Shown here: positions 1 to 7,615 of the stretch, piece after piece
How positions within the stretch are numbered: the stretch's first letter is position 1
Layout: each line of letters opens with the position of its first letter
NCBI RefSeq assembly: GCF_007066085.1
Contig: NZ_CP041405.1
Location: 1,178,001-1,242,000 of the forward strand
Direction: 5' to 3'
Length of the DNA: 64,000 nt
Source: Paenibacillus thiaminolyticus
GTDB lineage: Bacteria > Bacillota > Bacilli > Paenibacillales > Paenibacillaceae
Notes under the pieces: generated by a model
Database searches by the model: none
What the model was told of the DNA's origin: nothing
The model's input: only the letters and a program-made list of their open reading frames with translations
Translations under genes and position numbers: made by a program

Positions 1-336
1 ATCTAGCTCGCGCCAGTCAGCGCCCCAACGCTTCTCCCGCTCCTCCGGCGTCGTTCCTTCCACCTGGCCGTAAGCACGCTCGACCAATCCCGGCTCCGGA
101 GCGAGCAGCGGGATATTCAGGGCGTTCGCCAGGATGGCTCCAGTCTCGTCAGCCCGCCGAAGGCCGCTAGAGATGACGGCTTCAAAAGCGATGTCTTCCT
201 TCTTCAGACGCTCGGCCAGCATCGCCGCTTGCTTCCGGCCAGTATCATTAAGCGGAATGTCCGTTCGTCCTTGAATCTTCCCTTGGGCGTTCCAATCGGT
301 AATCCCGTGTCTAACCAATCCAATATATTGGGCCAT
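1..336 (-). CDS. Histidine phosphatase family protein (phosphoglycerate mutase-like), 3' end outside window
   Basis: The first 112 residues of a branch-1 histidine phosphatase are visible; the gene runs off the left edge. The phosphohistidine motif RHG sits at residues 9-11, after a short hydrophobic first strand. A conserved SSGLRRA stretch follows near residue 56, and a Glu in ERAYGQVEG near residue 86 fits the acid/base position. The start ATG is preceded by an AGAAGGAG ribosome site. Such enzymes dephosphorylate sugar phosphates, cobalamin precursors or other small phosphoesters, and the substrate cannot be read from the sequence. The next gene upstream is the anti-sigma gene, 48 bp away on the same strand. 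Confidence 0.85.
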   Translation of the reverse strand, partial: MAQYIGLVRHGITDWNAQGKIQGRTDIPLNDTGRKQAAMLAERLKKEDIAFEAVISSGLRRADETGAILANALNIPLLAPEPGLVERAYGQVEGTTPEEREKRWGADWRELD

Positions 337-384
337 TGCTTCTCCTTCTGTACCGTGGAAATGTGTGAACAACCTCAATAAAAA

Positions 385-981
385 TTATCGACGAACCCGC
401 GTCAGCCAATTCAACAGCAACAAGGCAAACGTAACCCCGAACAGGGACAACGCTATCCAATAGTGAGGAATGGTAGGCACCACTTGCAAAATGACCGGAT
501 CGCTGATGCTCGCTACCGGGACGCCTATCGTCATATTCCCCCAGCCCGATTGATCGCCGCCGGCAACGACTGTCGGAATCACTCCGCTAATATCTTCGAT
601 GTTCGATTGCTCTCTGCGGACAAGCAGCACAATCAGCGCACACAAAAATATCCCCATACAAAAAGCAACAATCCCTGCAAGCATATTGCGAGATCGCAGG
701 GACCATGTCTGTGAACGTTGATGAACCGGAACGAGCCAATCTTGTTCTTCGTAAATCATGTTCATAACCCGTGCCGGTGAAAATCCGGAACCGGACGCCT
801 CCCGAACGAGGATGTCCGAATCGTCTTCCATCCATTCCTCGCTTGCAGCCCATACGCTGTATTGCTCAGCGCAAGATTCGCATTCGCTTACATGCTTCTC
901 AATCGCTAGCCGCTGCGGATCGTCTTCAGGCAATTGGGAATAGACCGGCATCCACTCGAGCGCTTCCGCGCATTTCATCAT
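385..981 (-). CDS. Membrane anti-sigma factor with N-terminal zinc finger
   Basis: This 198-residue protein begins with a zf-HC2 type anti-sigma signature: Cys4, then His30-x3-Cys34-x2-Cys37. Two hydrophobic segments at about residues 100-121 and 174-193 indicate a membrane protein with a roughly 50-residue loop between them. Its start overlaps the stop of the sigma gene by one base (TAATG), which indicates translational coupling. By family rule it should hold the sigma factor at the membrane until a signal releases it. Two membrane segments rather than one is less usual for this class. The signal is unknown. Confidence 0.85.
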   Translation of the reverse strand: MMKCAEALEWMPVYSQLPEDDPQRLAIEKHVSECESCAEQYSVWAASEEWMEDDSDILVREASGSGFSPARVMNMIYEEQDWLVPVHQRSQTWSLRSRNMLAGIVAFCMGIFLCALIVLLVRREQSNIEDISGVIPTVVAGGDQSGWGNMTIGVPVASISDPVILQVVPTIPHYWIALSLFGVTFALLLLNWLTRVRR

Positions 982-1562
982 TAATTCATCCCCTCAACTC
1001 CCGGCTCGGTAATGTATGCCTCCAACTGAGACTTCACACTCGCACGAGCGCGGAACAGCAGCGATTTCACGGAGCTTACCGTCTGCCCCAAGGCATGGGC
1101 AATCTCTTGGTAATCCAGTTGGTCATACTCGCGCAGGATGAGGGCCGAACGCTGCTTCTCCGGCAGGCGGTTAATGGCTTCACGCACCAAAGACACCTTC
1201 TCGTTCCGAAGCAACGCATATTCCGGTGCCGCCTCGCGCGGCGCTTCCGGAACGATACTGTAATCATCGTCCAACGATACTTGCACGCTGCGCTGCTTCC
1301 GCAGCTCGCTCAGTACCGTATTACGGGCAATCGTATATAGCCAGGTCGAAAAAGAGGCCTCTGCCTCGCGGAACGTATTCAGGCTCCGATATGCCTTGAA
1401 GAACGTCTCGGCACATAAATCCTCGGCAAGCAATTCCAACTGGGAGCTCTTTAACATATGAAATATAAATGATAGCAGTTTTCGTTGATAACGATTCATC
1501 AATTCCGCGAATAACTCGACGTTGCCGTCTTTAATCTCGCGGATGATCTGGGAATCGGTCAT
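981..1562 (-). CDS. ECF RNA polymerase sigma factor
   Basis: This 193-residue ECF (group 4) sigma factor has region 2 at about residues 18-90, including the WLYTIARN motif, and a region 4 helix-turn-helix near the C-terminus (LPEKQRSALIL followed by YQEIAHALG). I chose the internal ATG preceded by AAGGAGG because the family starts there; an upstream in-frame ATG at 1589 would add nine residues. It is co-translated with the zinc-finger anti-sigma gene, the usual arrangement for signal-controlled ECF factors. It resembles the SigW/SigX/SigV type broadly, but I cannot assign it to one. No convincing autoregulatory promoter was found upstream. Confidence 0.9.
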   Translation of the reverse strand: MTDSQIIREIKDGNVELFAELMNRYQRKLLSFIFHMLKSSQLELLAEDLCAETFFKAYRSLNTFREAEASFSTWLYTIARNTVLSELRKQRSVQVSLDDDYSIVPEAPREAAPEYALLRNEKVSLVREAINRLPEKQRSALILREYDQLDYQEIAHALGQTVSSVKSLLFRARASVKSQLEAYITEPGVEGMN

Positions 1563-1958
1563 GGACTCAAGTTCCTCCTTGCCTTCCATATCCTTCCCGA
1601 TGCGCTACCTGTTAAGGTATACTCTCGAAGTATAGAAAAGTTGCGGATCGGAGTTCAAATTACGTCGTTCTCTCATTCACCTATAAAGCGTATGTAAGAT
1701 TATTCTTCAAAATGTTAAACAAATTTCTCACATATAGTCGTATTTTAGCATACAAAAGTCGAATAATGATTAAAAATTTTTAAGTTATTTGATGTCCAAG
1801 CTTACGATTCCGTAAGATTACATCCATACCGTATGCTGCTCCGTGCCAAAAAGTTCCCCATCTGGTTGATATTTTCAAGGAAATCGGCTCGTACCCGGAA
1901 GCACGTGGATCATGCTGCCCTTCCGCTGCATCATTGGGCACCGAAAAATGGGCAATAA
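1563..1958. other. Intergenic stretch between lgt-like gene and sigma gene
   Basis: About 400 bases without a convincing gene. The half next to the sigma gene is AT-rich and should hold its promoter; a GCAACTTTT string on the minus strand resembles an ECF -35 element, but no matching -10 is clear. The other half carries the tail of a weak open frame that I reject. Confidence 0.4.
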
Positions 1959-1959
1959 A

Positions 1960-1980
1960 AACGCCACCGAAGTGGCGCCA
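1960..1980 (-). terminator. Intrinsic terminator after the lgt-like gene
   Basis: Read on the minus strand, GGCGCCAC-TTC-GGTGGCG is followed by TTTTATTG. It lies 12 bases past the lgt-like stop codon. Confidence 0.8.
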
Positions 1981-1991
1981 TGCAATGAGAA

Positions 1992-2759
1992 TTAAGCATT
2001 CCGATGTCTCAAGGTCTGATAAGACTTCACCAGCATGATCAGACACGTGCCTATAATTAACAGGAGCGAAATAAATTGTGAAGTAGACAGGATCCCGACA
2101 CTGCCGCGAATAATATCGCCTCGATAAAACTCGATAATAAATCTGCCGAGACTGTAGAGCAACAGATATAGACTTGCAATCAATCCATCCGTTCTCTTTC
2201 TCTTCGTCAAATGAATCAGGACAAAAAAAAGGCCGAAGCTAAATAAACTTTCAATAATTTGAGTGGGAATCAGCTTCACACCGTTAGGGGCGAACTCCGA
2301 TTCGTGAAAGGTAATGCCAAACCAGCCGTGCGTCTCTTCTCCATAGCAGCAGCCTGCCATTAGGCAACCGATTCTTCCAAATCCCTGTGCCAAGGCAATC
2401 GAAGGGACGAACAGATCGAGATGCTGCAGGAAATTGAAGCCTTTGATCCTGCAATAGATATAACCCGTAAGAATCCCGCCCAGGATGCCACCGTAGACCA
2501 CAAAGCCTGAAGAAATGTCCCATAACATTTCTGGATGGTTCATGATATTTTTGCCTTGGGTTATCCAATATAAGAGCTTTGCGCCTAAAAATCCACCCAA
2601 AACGCCCCAAAGCGTAATCGAGGAAATATGAGAAGGATTCAGCTGCCTTTTCTCTGCCCGTGTTACCAACACTTGATATGCAGCAATAATACCGATCGCA
2701 ATCATCAATCCATATCCATATATGGTTATTGGACCAATATGGAGCAAATCATTCTTCAT
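1992..2759 (-). CDS. lgt: Prolipoprotein diacylglyceryl transferase family protein (variant Lgt)
   Basis: A 255-residue polytopic membrane protein with about seven hydrophobic segments and Lgt family features: an early YGYGLMIAIG segment, a GGILGG loop and the central FGRIGCLMAGCCYG motif. Lgt moves a diacylglyceryl group from phosphatidylglycerol to the lipobox cysteine of lipoproteins. Classical Lgt has Gly-Asn-Phe-x-Asn after GRxG; this protein has Cys-rich GCLMAGCCYG instead, as in a divergent Lgt branch, so it may be a second copy rather than the housekeeping enzyme. The start is placed at the second in-frame ATG; the first, at 2771, abuts the AAAGGA ribosome site too closely. Its own terminator follows. 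Confidence 0.8.
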   Translation of the reverse strand: MKNDLLHIGPITIYGYGLMIAIGIIAAYQVLVTRAEKRQLNPSHISSITLWGVLGGFLGAKLLYWITQGKNIMNHPEMLWDISSGFVVYGGILGGILTGYIYCRIKGFNFLQHLDLFVPSIALAQGFGRIGCLMAGCCYGEETHGWFGITFHESEFAPNGVKLIPTQIIESLFSFGLFFVLIHLTKRKRTDGLIASLYLLLYSLGRFIIEFYRGDIIRGSVGILSTSQFISLLLIIGTCLIMLVKSYQTLRHRNA

Positions 2760-3205
2760 CGTGATTCCCATTCCTTTCGCCTCGCAACAGCTTCACGCAT
2801 TGTAATGTCCAGCTTGGATATATTGCTTCGGATGCTTGTGGCATAAGCTCGATGACCCAAGTGTATCCGAACGCGAGCTTAATTGTCAAAGTTCCATGAT
2901 ATCCGAGATAACTTGAGCCCATGTAACCAATAGATACGCCTGTGGAGTGAGACTGTTGAGATTAAAGCCAAGGAAAAAAAGAAGCACTTTGATGACGCAT
3001 ACTTGTATGGGTAAAAAAAAGAGCCGCCACAATGGGCGGCCTGCGCTATAGTAAGCGCATAGATATTGGATAGGAGTGGAGAGAAACCATACTGTGCCTT
3101 TATTATAATGTATCCGTTTTCATCCCGTCAATAGGTTTTATAAAATTATTTACTTCATTTCACATATTTTTCCGTAGCACCGCAAATCAGGGCGTTACCC
3201 CATAA
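2760..3205. other. Intergenic stretch with one terminator
   Basis: About 445 bases between the lgt-like gene and the phosphotransferase gene. Apart from the hairpin at 3012-3042 I see no gene, repeat or clear promoter, although the lgt-like promoter should lie here. Confidence 0.5.
3012..3042 (-). terminator. Intrinsic terminator after phosphotransferase gene
   Basis: On the minus strand GGCCGCCC-ATTGT-GGCGGCTC runs into a tract of nine T residues. It is the nearest terminator downstream of the phosphotransferase gene, about 165 bp past its stop. Confidence 0.8.
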
Positions 3206-4282
3206 TCATTTGTTATGCCCTCTCTCAAAAGCAAATTGCTCCAACCGCCGAATATAATCAGGAATCCGCTCCTTCACAGCAGCGCGGTCGCCGACCCGCA
3301 GCCGGATTCCTTCCATCCATTCCTCGTTCAGCAGGCCTGCATGATGGCAGGCCAGATCAAGCAGCATTAGAAACTCCTCAACCTTGAGCGAATATTCAAC
3401 ACGCTCGTCTCCTTCCGCATAGCCGGCAAGATAGCCTTCGGCGAATCCGTTAAGCTGGGCCCTGTAGCTGCCGAAGTTATGCTTCGCATAGCGGGGAGAA
3501 CGGTCGTACGATGGAAACAGGGTGTTAAAATTATTGAGCAGATTTCCGGAAAACGCATGATCATCATACTGCAACGGCAGCGGATCGATCAGCCGCAGAC
3601 GCTGGTTGTCAACGATAATGTTCTCCGGCGATATATCCCGGTTGGTCAACGAGAGCCGAGGCGTCCGTCCTAAGCGATAACGGATGGCCTCTTCCAGCTT
3701 GCCCCTAATGTGGTCTTCACGAAGCGGAATTCCAGCTTGAACGAGCTGCTCGAATTGCTCCCGGTACTCGTTCGCTTCTTCTTCCCAATAAGCCTTCAGA
3801 TCCCCTTGGATTTCCCCGGCAAGACCTTTCTCCTGCCAGCCAAGGAATCCAAAACCGCGCAGCGGAACCTCCGCTCTGCTCATGGCTGACATAAATTGTC
3901 CGCACTGCCGTCCGAGCTCAACCGCATCCGAACGGGTCGTCTCTGACAGAGACAACGTCGTACCGCAATACGATTCCATCGTAAAGGTAAGGTCAGGCTC
4001 CACATGATACGCGAAAAATTCGGGACAGATTCCCGGCATCACCTGATTGGCATGTTGATAATAAAGCCCCCGGGATGCGTACTCCCCCACCATCTCTTGC
4101 TCGTTATAGACAAAAGGGGCGCCGTAAGCTGAGGGCTTAGGCACGCGGAGGACAAGAGCTTCATGCTCGGCGGTATGCAGCAAATAGGCGGCATGCCACG
4201 CTCCTTCCCCAAGATAAGACGACGAGAGGCCCGCTGTGCTCAAGCCGATCCGGTCAAGTGCCTCCTCGATCGTGAATTTCAT
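3206..4282 (-). CDS. Phosphotransferase (aminoglycoside phosphotransferase/choline kinase fold)
   Basis: The 358-residue protein has the protein-kinase-like APH fold: an N-terminal lobe with LRVPKPS, a catalytic loop around residue 215 reading NRDISPEN, and a metal-binding IDP about 14 residues later. The usual Brenner motif is HxDxxxxN. Here the first His is Asn, while the catalytic Asp and the later Asn remain, so activity is plausible. The substrate is unknown and could be an aminoglycoside, macrolide, homoserine, fructosamine or something else. It is flanked by unrelated genes and terminators, so it appears monocistronic. Confidence 0.75.
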   Translation of the reverse strand: MKFTIEEALDRIGLSTAGLSSSYLGEGAWHAAYLLHTAEHEALVLRVPKPSAYGAPFVYNEQEMVGEYASRGLYYQHANQVMPGICPEFFAYHVEPDLTFTMESYCGTTLSLSETTRSDAVELGRQCGQFMSAMSRAEVPLRGFGFLGWQEKGLAGEIQGDLKAYWEEEANEYREQFEQLVQAGIPLREDHIRGKLEEAIRYRLGRTPRLSLTNRDISPENIIVDNQRLRLIDPLPLQYDDHAFSGNLLNNFNTLFPSYDRSPRYAKHNFGSYRAQLNGFAEGYLAGYAEGDERVEYSLKVEEFLMLLDLACHHAGLLNEEWMEGIRLRVGDRAAVKERIPDYIRRLEQFAFERGHNK

Positions 4283-4451
4283 GGATGCTGAGCCTCCTTC
4301 TGCAGCATATTTGATTTTCTTTATCTGTTCGTCACGATTTCCCTACTCACTCTACCGCCTTACTTCTTCTACATCCATGGTCAATTTCCTGTCTGAAGCA
4401 CCAAGGATTGCCATACACCCGCAGTGAAAAATCCTATCGATCGCAAAAGCA

Positions 4452-4488
4452 AACGGGCTAGCCAAGGATGTTCCTCGACTAGCCCGTT
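4452..4488 (-). terminator. Terminator of the trp-hisC-tyrA operon
   Basis: A 10-bp stem (AACGGGCTAG / CTAGCCCGTT) with a loop of about 17 bases, followed on the minus strand by TTGCTTTTGC. It lies about 65 bp past the tyrA stop. The symmetry means it could also act on the plus strand. Confidence 0.8.
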
Positions 4489-4553
4489 GTTATCTGTTTA
4501 TCGTTCAAGCTGCTCTGCCGTGCACAAGGAGAATGTGCCGTTGGGACATTCCC

Positions 4554-5648
4554 TTACACATAGATTTGGTACCCGCTCCCGGTTAGCAGCTCATTGGCCC
4601 GATCCGCATCCTCCTGCTGCCGGAAAGACAGGCGGAGGACGCCGGGCACGTCTTCGCGGCTCTCAATAATTTGAAGATTGCTCAAATTAATATGATGCTT
4701 GCCGAGCTCGGTAGCAATTTTCCCGATAATGCCCGGCGTGTCCGGGACATCCATATACAGATCGTGGAGCCCAAGCAGCACGCCTTTGCGCCGCTCCGGC
4801 ATCCGGCTGCGGAACTCCCCTGCCTTCGCGAATTGGCGCATAATCCCTTCGCCGTCCCGCTGCTGCAATAGATTGATGAATTGCTCCGTGTTCGCTTTCC
4901 AGTCCTGAAGCATTTGGAGAAGGATATCCCGGTTATTTAACAAAATATCCCGCCAGATAACCGGATCGCTCGAAGCAATACGCGTAATATCGCGGAATCC
5001 GCCGGCGGCCAGCACCTCGTGGAGACTGTTGTCCTCATTGTATTGTTGAACTTGATTGACCAAAGTGACGGCGACAATATGCGGAAGATGGCTGATGGCG
5101 CCGACGACCGCATCGTGCTCCTCCGGATTCATGCGGATAATATGCGCTTTCGTGCAGCGAAGCAAGGAGACGAGCCTGCTGTACGCATCTTCATCGACAT
5201 TCTCATCCGGGGTCAAGACATAATAAGCGTTCTCGAACAGCAGCGTCGAAGCCGCCTCCACGCCAGAGCGCTCCGAGCCGGCCATCGGATGGCCGCCGAT
5301 AAAGTGCACCCCGCTCCACGCCAGCTCGCGGGCGCAGCGGGCAACCGACGCCTTCGTGCTCCCGACATCGGTCACGATGCAGCCTGGCTTCACATCCAGC
5401 TGATGAAGACTTCTCAGCATCGATTCCAGCATGCCGACCGGGGAGCAGACAAAGATATAATCCGCATCCCGCACGGCATCCTGCAGCGAGGTCGTGGCTT
5501 CATCGACGACCCCGCGCTTGATGTACTTTTCTGTTGAAGAAGGATTCGGTGAGTATCCGACCACATGAATCCCGGGGTTATTCTTGAAGCACAGGGCGAG
5601 CGAACCGCCAATCAGTCCTACGCCCAGAATCGCGATTCGCGTGCTCAT
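4554..5648 (-). CDS. tyrA: Prephenate dehydrogenase with ACT domain
   Basis: TyrA oxidatively decarboxylates prephenate to 4-hydroxyphenylpyruvate for tyrosine synthesis using NAD. The 364-residue protein opens with a dinucleotide-binding GVGLIGGSLAL loop at residues 8-18, has the catalytic-region GGHPMAGSE near residue 118, and ends in an ACT domain (VPDTPGIIGKIATELG, about 290-360) that normally mediates feedback by tyrosine. Its ATG overlaps the hisC stop by four bases. The order trp-hisC-tyrA is that of Bacillus, but aroE (EPSP synthase), which follows tyrA there, is absent here: a terminator and an unrelated gene come next. Confidence 0.96.
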   Translation of the reverse strand: MSTRIAILGVGLIGGSLALCFKNNPGIHVVGYSPNPSSTEKYIKRGVVDEATTSLQDAVRDADYIFVCSPVGMLESMLRSLHQLDVKPGCIVTDVGSTKASVARCARELAWSGVHFIGGHPMAGSERSGVEAASTLLFENAYYVLTPDENVDEDAYSRLVSLLRCTKAHIIRMNPEEHDAVVGAISHLPHIVAVTLVNQVQQYNEDNSLHEVLAAGGFRDITRIASSDPVIWRDILLNNRDILLQMLQDWKANTEQFINLLQQRDGEGIMRQFAKAGEFRSRMPERRKGVLLGLHDLYMDVPDTPGIIGKIATELGKHHINLSNLQIIESREDVPGVLRLSFRQQEDADRANELLTGSGYQIYV

Positions 5649-6742
5649 TTGCCCACCTTGAATTCGGCCAATGCCGCTTCCAACGCTTCGATCATCGCTT
5701 CATTCTGTTCGCGGGAGCCAATCGTGATGCGGATATGTGTCGGATACTTTTTATGGCCTGCCCGCGTAATAATTCCTTTGCGCATCAGCGCCTCGAACAC
5801 CTGCTGCGCCGGATGGCCCACGTCCACCATAATGAAGTTGCCATGGGCCGGGAAGCTGGACAATTGCAGCCGTGCGAATTGTTCCTGCACATAGCGGATC
5901 CCTTCCGCGTTCAGACGGCGGCACTCCTCGATGAATGCCTGATCCTGAACGGCAGCCAGGGCGGCCGCTTGGGCGAAGCGCGACGTATTGAACGGTTCGC
6001 GCACCTGATTGATCAGGCGGATGACATTCGGATGTCCGATGCCATATCCAATCCGGAGCGAGGCCAATCCATAGATCTTGGAGAAGGTCCGCAGCGTGAT
6101 CAAGTTTTTGTATTGAGGCAAATATTCAAGACAGTCAGGGAATGACTCGTCTGTCACATACTCGCAGTAGGCTTCGTCCAGCACGACGAGCACGCGCTCC
6201 GGGACGCGCTTCATGAAGCGCTCCAATTCGGCACGGCCGATAATCGTCCCCGTCGGATTATTCGGATTGCAGATCCAGATTAGCTTCGTCCGCTCCGTGA
6301 CGGCGGCGAGCATCGCGTCCAGATCATGCGTCCCTTCCTTCAACGGAACCTCGACCGTGACTGCGCCTTCGATATCCCCGTTATGCTTATATTGCGGGAA
6401 GGTCTGGTCGGCGGTAATCTGCTCGTCGCCCGCCACCAAGAACGCCCGGCACAGCATCAGAATCACTTCATCCGAGCCCGCGCCGAACACGATTTGATCC
6501 GTGTTGACATTGAACTTCTCGGCTATCGCGGCAGTCAGCGCCACGGCAGCCCCGTCCGGATAGATGCTGGCATTTTCAATTTCCTGTCTCATCGCTTCCT
6601 TGGCCTGAGGGGAGCATCCGAACGGATTCTCGTTGGACGCCAGCTTAATGATGCGGTCCAAGCCCAGTTCCCGCTTCACCTCATCGACCGATTTCCCTGG
6701 CTGATAGACAGGGAGATGTACAATACTGCTCTTCGGTTGCAT
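5645..6742 (-). CDS. hisC: Histidinol-phosphate aminotransferase
   Basis: A 365-residue class I/II PLP aminotransferase. ASNENPFG at about 35-42 and the PLP-lysine motif TFSKIYGLASLRIGY near residue 218 are typical of HisC. It interconverts histidinol phosphate and imidazole-acetol phosphate. In Bacillus the same enzyme also transaminates aromatic keto acids, which explains its position between trpA and tyrA. It starts 42 bp after trpA with an AAAGGTGG ribosome site and overlaps tyrA by four bases, so it is part of the trp operon. Confidence 0.96.
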   Translation of the reverse strand: MQPKSSIVHLPVYQPGKSVDEVKRELGLDRIIKLASNENPFGCSPQAKEAMRQEIENASIYPDGAAVALTAAIAEKFNVNTDQIVFGAGSDEVILMLCRAFLVAGDEQITADQTFPQYKHNGDIEGAVTVEVPLKEGTHDLDAMLAAVTERTKLIWICNPNNPTGTIIGRAELERFMKRVPERVLVVLDEAYCEYVTDESFPDCLEYLPQYKNLITLRTFSKIYGLASLRIGYGIGHPNVIRLINQVREPFNTSRFAQAAALAAVQDQAFIEECRRLNAEGIRYVQEQFARLQLSSFPAHGNFIMVDVGHPAQQVFEALMRKGIITRAGHKKYPTHIRITIGSREQNEAMIEALEAALAEFKVGK

Positions 6743-6784
6743 CCGGTTACCACCTTTCCTTACATGGGAAGTCGCTGCAAAGCG

Positions 6785-7615
6785 TTAATTTCTTAATTGT
6801 CGCACAAAATCGCAAATTTGCAAGATCCCATCTTCAAAAGTGGCCTCATCGGACAACAAGGGTTGAGCTTCTTCTATTTTCCGCACGATGGCGCTGCCGA
6901 CAATAACGCCGTCGCAGTACGCTGAAAATTGCTTCACGTGAGCGGGCGTCGAGATGCCGAACCCTACGCAGACAGGGAGCTCGGTCGTTGCCTTTACCTG
7001 CCGGATGAACCGCTCGACCTCGTCATCGAAGCTGTCTCTGACTCCGGTCACGCCCAGCGAGGATACGCAGTAAATGAAGCCGCGGCCTTGCGCCGTGATG
7101 CGGCTGATCCGCTCTTCCGAGGTTGGCGCGACGAGCGGAACGAGGTGAATGCCGCAAGCATCCGCCGCTTCCCGCACCGGCCCGCTCTCTTCGTACGGCA
7201 GGTCGGGGATGATCGCCCCGCTGAAGCCGGCCTCCGCCGCCGTCCGGAAAAAGCGTTCGATTCCGTACTGCATGACCGGATTGTAATACGTGAACAGGAC
7301 ATAAGGGATGCGCGCTCCTTGCTCCCGCGCCTGTCTCGCTACCCGGAAGCTGTCCTCCAGCGTCACGCCGCCGTGAAGCGCCCGCTCCGCCGCCCGTTGA
7401 ATGACCGGCCCGTCCGCCAGCGGGTCGGAATACGGCACGCCCAGCTCAATGACGTCCGCGCCCGCTTCCTCCAAGCGGAGCAGCAGCTTCAAAGTCGTTC
7501 CGCAATCCGGATCTCCCAATGTAATAAACGGCATCAACGCCGCCTTCCCTTCCGCACGGTAGCGCGCGAACATATCATCCAGCCGGTTCGTTGCCTGTGC
7601 AGCCACGTCGCTCAT
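6785..7615 (-). CDS. trpA: Tryptophan synthase alpha subunit
   Basis: TrpA cleaves indole-3-glycerol phosphate and passes indole to the beta subunit. The 276-residue TIM barrel shows [11 protein letters not shown] with the catalytic Glu in [16 protein letters not shown] (about 57-72), the second catalytic Asp in [10 protein letters not shown], and the phosphate-binding GFGIS and VGSAIV loops. Its ATG overlaps the trpB stop by four bases. Confidence 0.97.
   Translation of the reverse strand: MSDVAAQATNRLDDMFARYRAEGKAALMPFITLGDPDCGTTLKLLLRLEEAGADVIELGVPYSDPLADGPVIQRAAERALHGGVTLEDSFRVARQAREQGARIPYVLFTYYNPVMQYGIERFFRTAAEAGFSGAIIPDLPYEESGPVREAADACGIHLVPLVAPTSEERISRITAQGRGFIYCVSSLGVTGVRDSFDDEVERFIRQVKATTELPVCVGFGISTPAHVKQFSAYCDGVIVGSAIVRKIEEAQPLLSDEATFEDGILQICDFVRQLRN

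Noticed and set aside
1780..2046. 88-residue minus-strand frame overlapping the end of the lgt-like gene
   Set aside because: It spans the lgt-like terminator, overlaps its coding end and has no ribosome site or recognisable motif.
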